Source: Platanthera guangdongensis
Taxonomy: Eukaryota; Streptophyta; Magnoliopsida; Asparagales; Orchidaceae
DNA: 64,000 bases
NCBI GenBank assembly: GCA_039583875.1
Contig: CM077153.1
Span: 113,828,568-113,892,567 of the forward strand
Direction: 5' to 3'
Shown: piece by piece, positions 33,401 through 42,587 of the stretch
Position numbering within the stretch: position 1 is the stretch's first letter
How the letters are laid out: each line of letters starts with the position of its first letter
Made by a program: the position numbers and the translations under genes
Notes under the pieces: generated by a model
Seen by the model: the letters and a program-made list of their open reading frames with translations, nothing else
Told to the model about the DNA's origin: nothing
Database searches by the model: none

Positions 33401-34052
33401 ATTCCACTGGGACGTTGATCGGCCCCAGACGGCCTTCGTCCTCCACATCTACACACTCCTGGTAAGCCTCAGCTACCTCTTTGCCCTTCGAGGTGGATGG
33501 CTTCGACGAGGAAGGAGAATCCTTCTTGGTCAGGTCAATCTTGCCCTCGTCAAGCAACTTATCAATCAGCGCACGAAGGGCCTTGCATTCCTCAGTCAGA
33601 TGACCCTTTTCCTTGTGGAATTGGCAGTATTGCGAATTATTCCTCGGCTTCCACAGCTTCTGAGGCTCTTGCCTCCTTTCTTCTGATCTCCTTTGCAGGA
33701 TCTGGATGACTTCGTCAAGGTCCAGATCTGCAGGGTCCTCCATGGGGCTCTCATCATATTGGCACGGGGCAGGCAAGGCTGCTTGCTGATGGATGGGAAT
33801 AGCTTGTAATGGAACGGTGGGAGTGGCGGCCAACGGCAGTCTCTGCTCATGAAACTGTTGATGGCCTTGGAAAGGTTTTTTGTTGCGGAAGTTCCTGCCT
33901 CTTTGAGACGGAGGCTGGAAGTCTGGGCGACGTGGCTTGCCACGGGAAGAAGAAGCGGAGGCATCCCTTCCTTCAGCCTTGGCTGTCAGGGATGAGACGT
34001 AAGTCGGATTGGCATTTTCCCCTTCTATGAAACGGTTGACCATGGCGATCAA
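30435..34052 (-). CDS. Tat gag C-terminus, protease, reverse transcriptase, two RNase H domains, integrase N-terminus
   Basis: A 1205-codon open frame. In order (approximate residues): gag zinc knuckle YCQFHKEKGHLTEEC at 142-157; aspartic protease with LVDTGSS at about 300; reverse transcriptase at about 530-720 with catalytic YVDD at about 670; gypsy RNase H at about 815-900; a second, archaeal-type RNase H beginning YVDGASD at about 950; the integrase zinc region (HSGECGSHSG, then CARRC) at 1160-1205. The second RNase H is diagnostic of the Tat lineage. Upstream a stop (near 34058) and a frameshift disconnect it from the gag N-terminus, and downstream a frameshift separates the integrase core. 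All visible catalytic motifs are intact. Confidence 0.92.
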   Translation of the reverse strand: MIAMVNRFIEGENANPTYVSSLTAKAEGRDASASSSRGKPRRPDFQPPSQRGRNFRNKKPFQGHQQFHEQRLPLAATPTVPLQAIPIHQQAALPAPCQYDESPMEDPADLDLDEVIQILQRRSEERRQEPQKLWKPRNNSQYCQFHKEKGHLTEECKALRALIDKLLDEGKIDLTKKDSPSSSKPSTSKGKEVAEAYQECVDVEDEGRLGPINVPVECFDADDEGVLGRLFFIHGGAGTESTRKSSISRVTQAEVASSSVAPPREVVTFGPEDLPQTANPFDDAVVIKAVLGDFTVDRILVDTGSSVNLLFKSTFEALRTGKPLLSTEGPLYGFSGERKEVEGSVTLPVKLGGATKQIQFIVVDAPSSYHAIFGRPLLNKYQAVISTYHLAIKFFADGRMCRVRSDPRRARECYVRTVNMVEASLAPAEAAEASSSSKVAADEGAHLEPAQVTQGVPIAEGEERKLSINSELPEDQKAELISCLLKNLDVFAWSAEDMPGVDPDVACHHLNVDPSCKPIQQKKTDVATKLAEPIREEVAKLLKANFIKEVQYPTWISNVVMVKKPGGKWRMCVDFTKLNKACPKDCYPLPRIDSLVDSAVGYSYMSFLDAFSGYHQIRMHKPDVPHTSFITNDECYCYLVMPFGLKNAGATYQRMMDRVFNHQKGRNLEVYVDDLLIKSKSFSLHLLDLAETFATLRRYKMKLNPLKCTFGASKGKFLGHLLTPEGLAPNPDKVKAILEMPTPRSPKEVQQLGGRLAGLARFLSRVEDRSAPFFKTLRRTSKFEWTEECSQAFEQLKMQLTSSPLLQSPRPGEVLFLYLGVGPAAVSSILLREEDRKQFPIYYVSHILKSAETRYPILEKVALALVMSARRLRPYFQAHLIQVITDQPLKGVLEKPEHSGRLAKWAIELSEFEISYVPKTAIKAQVLADFLIDMPESSSDQAERSPLAWTIYVDGASDRSSSRAGVVLINPNGVKLEQAIKFYFLVTNNQAEYESLLAGLRLTRELGIDHVHIKTDSLVMASQVLGNFEAREPVLKKYLALVKIEVGRFKSFTIEHIPRAENEEADFLSKHGMPSGGTTSELFRPTVVEGDLMQVDQRASWMDPFILYLSTGNYHHTVRDKKKFRIKAAHYFLVAGILYRKTFLSTMARCVSEEEAHTILQEVHSGECGSHSGARTLERRVLRQGYFWPTMKKDSEICARRCVQY

Positions 34053-34057
34053 CTCCT

Positions 34058-34984
34058 AATAAGTCTCGGGAGCCTTGGTCGTTGCTTTAAACTTCAGAGG
34101 GCCTTCCTGGAGGCCGTGGATCAAGGCAACTTTAGAAAATAGTCGGGGTTCACATTCCTCACCTCCTGAATTTCTCTTTGAAAGCGATCAACGAATCGTG
34201 CCACCGATTCGTTATCCCTCTGCTTGATCTCAAATAGGGCAGCTGGCCCATTCTTCCTCTTCCTTGAGGTAGCAAACCTCAGCAGTAACTGGCCACGAAG
34301 CTCGGCAAAAGAAGAGATAGTGCCCGAAGGCAGCTCGTAGAACCATTCTCTCGCTTGCCCTTCGAGAGTGGTAACAAGCAATTTACACTTAATCGCATCT
34401 GAGAGGCATATTAAAGCAACTGCCCCCTCAAATGCCTGGAGGTGAGAGACGGGATCTGTCGCTCCTGTATAGAACGGGATGCGCGGCTCCCTGAAGTTGC
34501 TCGGGGCTGACTCCCATCAAATTCGGTCCACAAAGGGAGACGAGGTGTCAAACTCTGCAGGATAGAAAGGGCGGACTGGAGCCGAGGAGTCCGCGGGCTC
34601 GGCGGACTGGCGGTCAGCAAAGTGAAGTTGGCGGGCAGGAGTGCCCCTAGCAGCTTCTGTGAAGAACTCTCTGAAAGCAAACTCTTCCTCTTGAGGGCGC
34701 AGAGGGGCTGCGGTCTGAGCAGGGTTCCGAGGAGTTTCTGGCGACTGCCGAAGCGGAGTTCGGCGAGCTGGGGTCTGGCGGACTGGCGAGTTCGCTGGGT
34801 CCGCTGCGACCTGAGGAGCAAGCCGCTGGGCCAAAGCAAGCAGAGCTTGGCTGATTGTGTCAAGACGCTGGTCGGTCTGCCGGCGAGACTGCTCGGCCTC
34901 AAGGCGAGCTTGCTCTATTGCGTCCCAAAGGGAGTCTTCTGAAGAGCTAGAGCGATCTGAAGAGCGGGCTCTGCGGTCTGACAT
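34058..34984 (-). pseudogene. Tat gag, N-terminal part, three breaks
   Basis: ATG at 34984 opens a 155-codon frame with a charged N-terminal helix and an arginine and proline-rich linker. It ends in a premature TGA near 34517. The same frame continues after that stop into the retrotransposon capsid domain (EGQAREWFYELPSG near 34363, then FVDRFQREI). A one-base frameshift near 34135 and a stop near 34058 follow before the large ORF. GTCCGC/GCGGAC hexamers cluster in the linker coding DNA at 34570-34800. Confidence 0.88.
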
Positions 34985-35037
34985 CTTTCGTCCGTTGATT
35001 TCAAAACACTACTCGGATTTGAAGGTCGCGTGTTAAC

Positions 35038-35786
35038 TGTTGATGCACGAAAACACAAGGGGGGTCGAGCACAACCAGCTAACTTGTTCGATCACAGGGG
35101 GAATAGGGAGACTGCGAGTAGCGATCTACTAAGCGGATGAGAGCTGGAAGAAGAGCAGGGCCGTGAACCACGGCAACAACAGACTTCGCCCGTCGCGGCC
35201 TGAATGCCTCTCTCGCGACGGGATTTCCCTTGATTGAAGAAGGATCTAGTTACAAGTGAAAGGAAAAGACTGAGGGAAACAGAGCAAGGGGGAGTCCGCA
35301 AGGCACAGGACTCGAGTCCGCAGCCTGTAACAAGTAGGCTCCTGGGTCCGAGTCAGCGTGCCTTGAGTGCACCACCTCCCCCCTATTTATAGGATAGGGG
35401 GCCTGCCCAAACGGGCAGGGCTAAAATAACCGGCTGTCCGGGGTACAGGAGAATCGGGCAGCGGTGACGGTAAGCAAAAAGAAAGAACACGCCAGTCCGC
35501 ACAGAAGTGGCGGACTGGGCTCGCGAGCTGGAGCTTCCACTGCTGCTGGGCGCGCCCACTGGAGGGCGGCGGCCTGGGCGGACGAGATACTGCGTCCGCC
35601 GCTGGAGAACCTGTTACCCAAAGCGTCGTCGGACTGAGCGGACTGGTCCTTGCGTCCGCTGCTGGAGTATCACCCTTGGCGCCCCTAGTGATAGTGCCGG
35701 ACTGGGCGGACGGACAAATCCTGTCCGCGCCTGCTGAATGGGGGGCTTTGGAATCTTGTAGTATGCTGCGGACTGAGGGGTTAACA
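35038..35786 (-). repeat. 5' LTR of complete Tat element (749 bp)
   Basis: Partner of 22415-23163, same length, 12 differences by hand count. Sense TATA box at 35384-35393. The sequence just inside (34997-35037) should hold the primer site; I could not match it confidently to a tRNA. Confidence 0.96.
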
Positions 35787-35791
35787 ATATT
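35787..35791. other. Target site duplication ATATT, right
   Basis: Matches 22410-22414 exactly and marks the outer boundary of the Tat insertion. Confidence 0.95.
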
Positions 35792-38700
35792 GAAGTTCAA
35801 TTTTATTTTTCTCAACATTATCCCTTAAAAAGTGATGCCTAATTTCTATGTGTTTTGTCCTACTATGGAGGACTGGATTTTGAGCTATAGAAATAGCACT
35901 GGTATTATCACAAAAGATTTTTGACTTCTCTAAGTTGTAGCCATAGTCTAGGAGTTAGTTTTGAATCCATAAGATTTTTGAACAACAACTACCTACAGTC
36001 ATATATTCAGCTTCAGCAGTTGAAGTTGACACAAATGTTTGTTTCTTGCAAAACCAAGAGACAAGTCTGTCACCAAGAAACTGACAAGTTCCACTGGTGC
36101 TTTTCCTGTCATTTCTACATCCAGCATAATCAGCATTAGAAAATCCAGTTAAGTCAAATGCTGAGTCTTTTGGATACCAGAGACCTAGATTTGGATAACT
36201 TTTAACATACCTGAGAATCCTTTTAACTAATGTTAGGTGTGACTCTCTAGGGTTCACTTGGAATCTAGCACATATGCATGTAGCAAACATTATGTCAGGT
36301 CTACTAGCTGTAAGGTACAGTAAAGAGCCAATCATTGCTCTATATGTTGTCTGATCAATAGGTTTCCCATGTTCATCAGCTTTCAATACAGCATTAGTAG
36401 GCATAGGTGTTTTCATACAAGATGCTTCAGACATGCAAAATTTCTTGACCAATTCCTTTGCATACTTGTTTTGAGAAATAAATATGCCTTCAGAATGTTG
36501 CTTGATTTGCAATCTTAGAAAGAAGGATAGCTCACCCATGCTACTCATTTCAAATTTGGAATGCATTAGATTGGAGAACCTTCTGCACAAATTTGAATCA
36601 GTAGAATCAAAGATAATATCATCTACATAAATCTGTACTAGTAGGGTATGAGACTTATGGGTTCTAATAAAAAGAGTTTGGTCTACTCTACCCCTTATAA
36701 ATTCATTTTTCAGGAGAAAGCATGCTAGGGTCTCATATCATGCTCTAGGAGCTTGCTTGAGACCATATAATGCTTTGTTCAATTTAAAAACATAATCAGG
36801 ATGAGATGGAGAGATAAAACCTGGAGGTTATCTGACATAGACTTCTTCTTTGATGTCTCCATTGAGAAAGGCACTCTTTACATCCATCTGGTACAATTTG
36901 AAACCTTTGTGTGCTGCATATGCTAAGAAGATTCTAATTGCCTCCAACCTTGCAATTGGTGCAAAAGTCTGGTCATAATCTATGCCTTCTTCTTGAGAGT
37001 ACCCTTGAGCAACTTGCCTTGCCTTGTTCCTTACAATTACTCCTTGATCATACAATTTGTTTCTGAACACCCACTTTGTTCCGACAATCGAGTGATCCTT
37101 AGGCCTTGGTACTAGTTCCCAAACTTTGTTCCTTTCCAATTGATGCAACTCTTCTTGCATTGCAATGATCCAGTGTGGATCTTGCTTAGTATCTTGAATG
37201 GATTGAGGTTCAATTTGAGATAGGAAGCAAGTGTGCAACAGGTTTTGATTGACCTGATTTTCGGTTTGCACACCAGCTGAGATGTCTCCAATTACTTGGG
37301 AAATTGGATGGTCTCTTGATGTTAATAAATCAATAGGAGGTGTTGATTGTTCACCAACCTGTATTGTTGTTTCCTCTTGTTGTACAACAACTGGCTCTTC
37401 AAGACGTTTCTCTTCATGATGTTGAATGTCTTCTTCATCTTCACTGCTTTCATCCTTTTGAGTAATTTGTAATCTGTCCAAGTCTTCAGCAAGAGAATGT
37501 ACCTGCAAAGGTTCTATGGTAGAAGTGTTCTTCTCCTCGAAAGACATGTTAGTTTCATCAAAAGATATGTGAACAGATTCTTCAATTTTAAGAGTTGATT
37601 TATTATAAACCCTATAAGCCTTACTGATCATGGAGTATCCCAGAAACACTACTTCATCAGCTTTAGCTTGAAATTTTGCTAAGTATCTCTTGTCATTATT
37701 GTGTATATAACACTTACAGCCAAAAATTCCAAAGTAATCTACTTTAGGTTTCTTCCCTTTGAGTAATTCATAGAGAGTCTTGCCCTTCAGTTTATGTATT
37801 AAACTTCTGTTTAGCACATAGTTGGAGGTGTTCACTGCCTCTGCCCAAAAAGATAGAGGAAGGTGAGCATCTGACAACAATGTAGTGGCAGATTCAATAA
37901 GGGTTCTATTTTTCCTTTCAGCTACCCCATTTTGTCGAGGAGTTCTAGGAGCTGAGAAAGTATGTCTAATCCCTTCACTCTGACAGAACTCTTACATAAG
38001 AAGAGAATCAAACTCTGTCCCATGATCACTTCTGATAAGGGTAATGTGAGTATTGAACTCAGTCTGTATGCATTTGAGAAACTCTGTCAAACACTTAAAG
38101 TTATCAGACTTCTTCCTCAGAAAGAACACCCATGTGAATCTAGAGAAGTCATCTACAACTACTAAAGTGTAAGATTTCCCCCCTAAGCTTTGTACTGTAA
38201 TGGGTCCAAAAAGATCCATGTGTAACAGATACAAAATCCTAGGTGAATCACTCTTATTAAGTGACTTGAAACTATTTTGAGTTTGCTTGCCTAATTGACA
38301 AGCCCTGCAAAGTCCTTCCTTCTTGTAGGGGCCAGAAGATAGTCCTCTAACATGGTTGTCCTTGGATAGCCTAGCAATGGTTCTAAGGTCTATATGCCCT
38401 AGTCTCTTATGTCATAATACATTAGGTCTACTAACAGAATTAAACAGGCAAATGTCTACATCTGTTGAAAGAAAATCTACTAAGTAGATGTTACCTTTCC
38501 TTTTACCTGTCAACATAGTTGTGTTATCCTCTATCTTGATCTTGCATAAGGCTTTGCTGAAGGTCACCTGGTAGCCTTCATCACATAGCTGACTGATACT
38601 GATCAAATTGTGCTTCAGTCCTTCCACATAGGCTACCTTCTTGAATGCGACTGTGCCAATTTGAACTGCACCATATACTTTTGTCAGTCCAAAGTTTGAA

Positions 38701-38843
38701 TCACCAAATATGACTTTGGGTCCAAGCTTGGCTTTAAAGGATGTGAGGTTGTCCTTATTTCCTGTCATGTGCTTTGAGCACCCACTATCCAAATACCATT
38801 GTTGGTTTGATGTTGGATAGGTCTTCTCCTGCACATAAAACAA
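35792..38843 (-). pseudogene. Copia K protease, integrase, reverse transcriptase and RNase H
   Basis: Minus-strand order: protease (WYLDSGCSKHMTG near 38790), gag-pre-integrase with a broken zinc region, integrase core piece 38234-37992 (VVDDFSRF, then RSDHGTEF), integrase end and linker with reverse transcriptase N-terminus (37880-36828), YVDD near 36630, and RNase H (36590-35955, continuing to the insertion). The linker has acidic glutamate and glutamine-rich text before reverse transcriptase. Frames are broken at about 38400, 37985, 36830, 36735 and 35955. The catalytic residues that can be read are intact. The last RNase H part lies at 22285-22409. Confidence 0.9.
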
Positions 38844-38844
38844 T

Positions 38845-40861
38845 TCACTTGTTTTTGACCCAGTTTACCTTAGGTCTAGGTTGATAATCTTTAAATTCAG
38901 AAATAAATGACATCCCTGGTTGACTCTTATAACCTTCAGGATGATATCTTCTTTGAGGTATTATCCATTCAGTATAAGGGTTAAATCTTTGGGATGAAGG
39001 ACCCCTAGGATTGGATTTTGATTTACCCTTGAAAGAATTTCCAAAGCTCTGATCTCTATTCAACGATCGTTGAGCTGCATTCGACGATCTTGGGTCAGAT
39101 CGTCGAGCTCCGTTCGATGGTCGACTGTGGCAGAGTTCAGGAATTAGAGATCGTCGACCTGAGTTCGACGATTTTGCCTGAGATCGTCGATCTGCGTTCG
39201 GCGATCGTCGAGCTCCGTTTAACGATTTCTGCTGGAACTTGGTTTTCTTAGGCAGATCAGAATTCTTCCTAGCTACCTCTACAACTCCCTTCCCTTTATC
39301 AGAGATAAATTTAATTGGGGTTATTAGTACTATAGGGTTGGCTGGATGAAGCACCCAAGCCCAGTGTACTATTGAATCTGGAGTTCACTGTGCTTGTGAT
39401 GTCCATTAGCTTGATGCTTCTCCCATTAAGGGATTCTTCAAGCTTTTTGGCCTCTGATAGTTCACTTTTTAGTGAAGCTACCTGCTCCCTACAGCACTCC
39501 AACTCCTTAGAGAGTTTGAGGTTTTCTGATTTTAAGGAACTGTGTTCAGACAATTGATTTTTGAGAGAGATAATTTCCTTCTCAGATTTTAATAAGTCTA
39601 AGCACAGTGCTTTAAATTCTTACTTAACGTCTTCAGAATTGAAATCAAATGAGTCAATTACCTAGTCTTCTTCAGGTTGAGTCTCTGAGTCTGACTCTGA
39701 CTCTTCTGCATCTAAATTGTGTTGAGAGGCATTGATTGCCATCATGCAGAACTCCTTTTCTTCAGCATCATCTTCATCATCACTTGAGCTGGATGAAGCT
39801 TCTGATTCCTCTTCAGTCTCACTCCAAGATTCAGCAACAAATCCCTTCCTTGTGTGTTTGTTCTTGCTTGAGGAGGGTTTGCCATTGCTATTCTTCTTGA
39901 AGTCCTTATCTTTTCTTCTTTCTCCCTTATCCTTTTTGTCCTTGTTTTTGTTCTCTGGACAGTCATGCACAATGTGCCCTGGTTTCCTGCAACCAAAGCA
40001 AACAATTTCCTTATTATTTGATCTATCATACCTTGGCTTGTCATGCACTTTGTATGATCTCTTCCGGAAGTCCTTCCTCGCCATCTTGTAAAATCTTTTA
40101 GCCAGTAGACTAAGTAGCTCATCATTGCTTGTGACTTTGTCTTCAGGCTGATCTTCAGTGGCTTTGAAAGCTATTGTATTTTCCTTTCTTGTGGCTGGTG
40201 AGGCAGCCTTCTGCTCTTCTTCTCTGTTCTTAATAAGCAGCTCATAAGACTTGAGCTTGCCCATGAGAGCTTCTGTTGTAATCTCATTCAGACTTCTGAC
40301 ATCCTTGATTGGCCAGATCCTTGAGTCCCAAGTGCTTGGGAAGCACATTAGGATTTTATCATTTAGCTTAGTCAATGAGATCTCCTTGTCCAGAGTCTTC
40401 AGTTCATTGACTATTAGACTGAGTCTGTTATACATTTCAGCTACTGACTCAGCTTCTCCTTTCTTGAAATTCTCATATTGGGATATGAGGTGGGATCTCC
40501 TGTCCTTTCTTTCATCAGCTGATCCTGAGACTATTTCAGATAGCTTGTCCCAGATCACCTTTGCTGAGTTGCATTCAGCTACCTTTTGGAAAATGTCATC
40601 AGACATAGTCTGGGATAAGATGTTCATAGCCTTTGCATTTGCTACCTTCCACTTCTTGATGTCAGCATCTGTTCCTGATGGAGGTGGAACAACACTTGTA
40701 CTAGTGTTCTTTGGAGGTCTTGGACACACTGTGAAAACAGAATTAAAGATGTCCTCATCAATAGAATTCATGTAAAGTCTAATCCTTGCCTTTCAAAGTG
40801 CAAACTTGGATAGATTGCACACTGGAGGTCTGGTGCTACCATAATCTTTGTTTTGGGCCAT
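38845..40861 (-). pseudogene. Copia K gag
   Basis: Start ATG at 40861. A single TGA near 40792, where tryptophan is usual, interrupts the first 30 codons. A 369-codon open stretch then follows (40771-39662) with the capsid region and the zinc knuckle CFGCRKPGHIVHDC near 40000. After it come an acidic tail, a coiled-coil segment (39553-39311), a frameshift and a basic serine and arginine-rich region. That last region (39240-39055) is encoded by repeats of the same DNA motif that fills the LTR, giving NGARRS-like peptide repeats. Confidence 0.86.
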
Positions 40862-40976
40862 GATTTGTGAAGAAGTAAATAACAAAATCTACAACAGACA
40901 AATCTAACTATAGGAATCTTTGGGTTCAGGTGTTAGCCTGTGCAACCACTGAGATGTGGTATTTTTAGCCAACCTC

Positions 40977-40988
40977 GCTTTGATACCA
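40977..40988 (-). promoter_or_regulatory. Primer-binding site of copia K
   Basis: Minus strand TGGTATCAAAGC, two bases inside the 5' LTR. One mismatch to the usual initiator tRNA-Met site. Confidence 0.92.
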
Positions 40989-40990
40989 AT

Positions 40991-42587
40991 TGAAAGTGTG
41001 AGTTAGATCTGATATACTCTAGAGGGGGGTGAATAGAGTATAGTGCTTGCTAAAAACTTTTACAACAGTTGTTGTATTCTAATGTGAACAGGGAAGCAAA
41101 TAGTAAATCTAACCACAGAATAATCACAATCTACAAAAGAAACTAATCACAAGCCACAGCCAGAAATAAAAGAAACACAAGCAACCAGAAGACACAAGGA
41201 GCTATAGTGGTTCCCCAATCAACCTGGGTACATCCACTCTTCTACCACCCTAGGTAGGAATCCACTGTAGGATGAGTTGATCAGGTGTCCTGGGCACCAA
41301 TGAGCTTTTGATAAGGTGCTCAAAAACCAAACAAGATTTTTTGATCAGGTGTCTTGCCACCAATGAGCTTTTGATAAGGTGCTCAAAAACCACACACAAA
41401 CTTTTGAAGGGAGTTTGAAAAACCCTTTACATAGGTGGGGATGAGAGAGTGATGGAAGTCTTCTTTTCTCAATCACAGTGAGAAGACTATGTGGATATTG
41501 ATGTTGTCAAAGCTCCCCATGAGATCTGCAGTTGTTCAGGAAGTGAAGCTTTGCAGTAGGGTGATAGGCCTTCAGAAAATTGATCTCCAGCATATAATGA
41601 TTTCAGCAATAGCTGAAATGTGAGGTGTCTAGAGTCTTGAATGATGATGTCCTGAAACACTTGAATCAAAAGAGATCTGAAGATTTCAGTTTGTTGATCT
41701 CCTTTTGGTGTTGGTGTTCTGTATGAATTATTGAGACTAAGAATGTCTACAACTCTTTCTCTTTCTCTTGTGTAATTGATGTTGATGTTGTAAGAGTTGT
41801 TGTAGAAGAAGTTTTGCAGAGAATGAGTATTTCAGAATGTCTGTTTCTCCTTGTTCTTCTTCTCTTTGTTCCAAAAAAAATCTTATCTTTTATTCTTTTG
41901 ATGTCTGAATAGAAATGATCCACTGTCAAGATAGCCGTTGGCCTGTCATTAAATGACTTCCTTAACTGTAATTATCTTCTGGAGGAAAGTCCAATAAAAA
42001 CATTGTTTGATAATTCCTTGAAACTTTCTCCAGAATAAATGAAAACGGCTACAAGATCTCTGAATTAATTGTTGATAATAATTCCACAGCTATCCAAATT
42101 TGAATTTGAAAATTGTTGAACTCTTCAGAAAAATGTCGAACTGAGCTCCACTAACGTCGAACTGAGCTCAGAGATTTGGACTTAAACAGAAGCAGAGATC
42201 GTCGATCTGAGCTCAACTATTGTCGAACTGAGCTTAGAGATTGAGAACAAACTGGAGTCAAGATCGTCGAACTGAGCTCGAAGATCGTCGAATAGAGTTC
42301 GACGACTTGATGAAGTTGAGCTCAGTGATCATCGAATGGAGTTCGACGATCCGTCGAAGTGAGCTCAACGATCGTCGATTGGAGTTCAACCATTCGTCGT
42401 ACTGAGCTCGACGAAATGACTTAGTTTCCAGACTGAAAAACCTTGGTCTTGAGGGCAGCTTCCAAACCTAAGTACTAACCCTTAGACTCAATTCTAATTG
42501 ACCTTTAGATCTATACAATGAGGTCAAAATAAGTTTCCTAAGAGACATAGTGATCCTGACCCAAATTAGTAATAGGGTGTTCCAACA
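40991..42587 (-). repeat. 5' LTR of copia K (1597 bp)
   Basis: Partner of 16939-18537 with the same tandem duplication (41278-41395) and the same GTCGAACTGAGCTC array (42130-42410). Followed by CATCT (42588-42592), the target duplication. Confidence 0.95.

Larger units (their letters stand above)
22415..35786 (-). mobile_element. Complete Tat-lineage Ty3/gypsy retrotransposon (13.4 kb) with two antisense genes
   Basis: Sense is minus: 5' LTR 35038-35786, gag, protease, reverse transcriptase, two RNase H domains, integrase, a long spacer with hairpin repeats, then two plus-strand (antisense) genes, polypurine tract and 3' LTR 22415-23163. The dual RNase H and antisense ORFs between pol and the 3' LTR are features of the Tat lineage. 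The LTRs are both 749 bp and differ at 12 positions by hand count (10 transitions, 2 transversions, 1.6 percent), and ATATT flanks both sides. gag and pol contain a few disabling breaks, so this copy is young but not autonomous. Confidence 0.96.
16939..42587 (-). mobile_element. Copia K: Sirevirus-like Ty1/copia element interrupted by a Tat element
   Basis: Full-length copia element on the minus strand with 1.6-kb LTRs (16939-18537 and 40991-42587) and target duplication CATCT on both sides (16934-16938, 42588-42592). The primer site is TGGTATCAAAGC and a polypurine tract adjoins the left LTR. Subtracting the nested Tat insertion (22415-35786 plus one duplication) leaves about 12.3 kb, in the usual Sirevirus size range. 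It carries gag, protease, integrase, reverse transcriptase, RNase H and a third ORF after pol. By eye the LTRs differ by roughly 3-4 percent, more than those of the element nested in it. Confidence 0.93.

Noticed and set aside
34997..35037. Primer-binding site of the complete Tat element
   Set aside because: The sequence inside the 5' LTR (GTTAACACGCGACC on the minus strand) could not be matched confidently to a plant tRNA 3' end.
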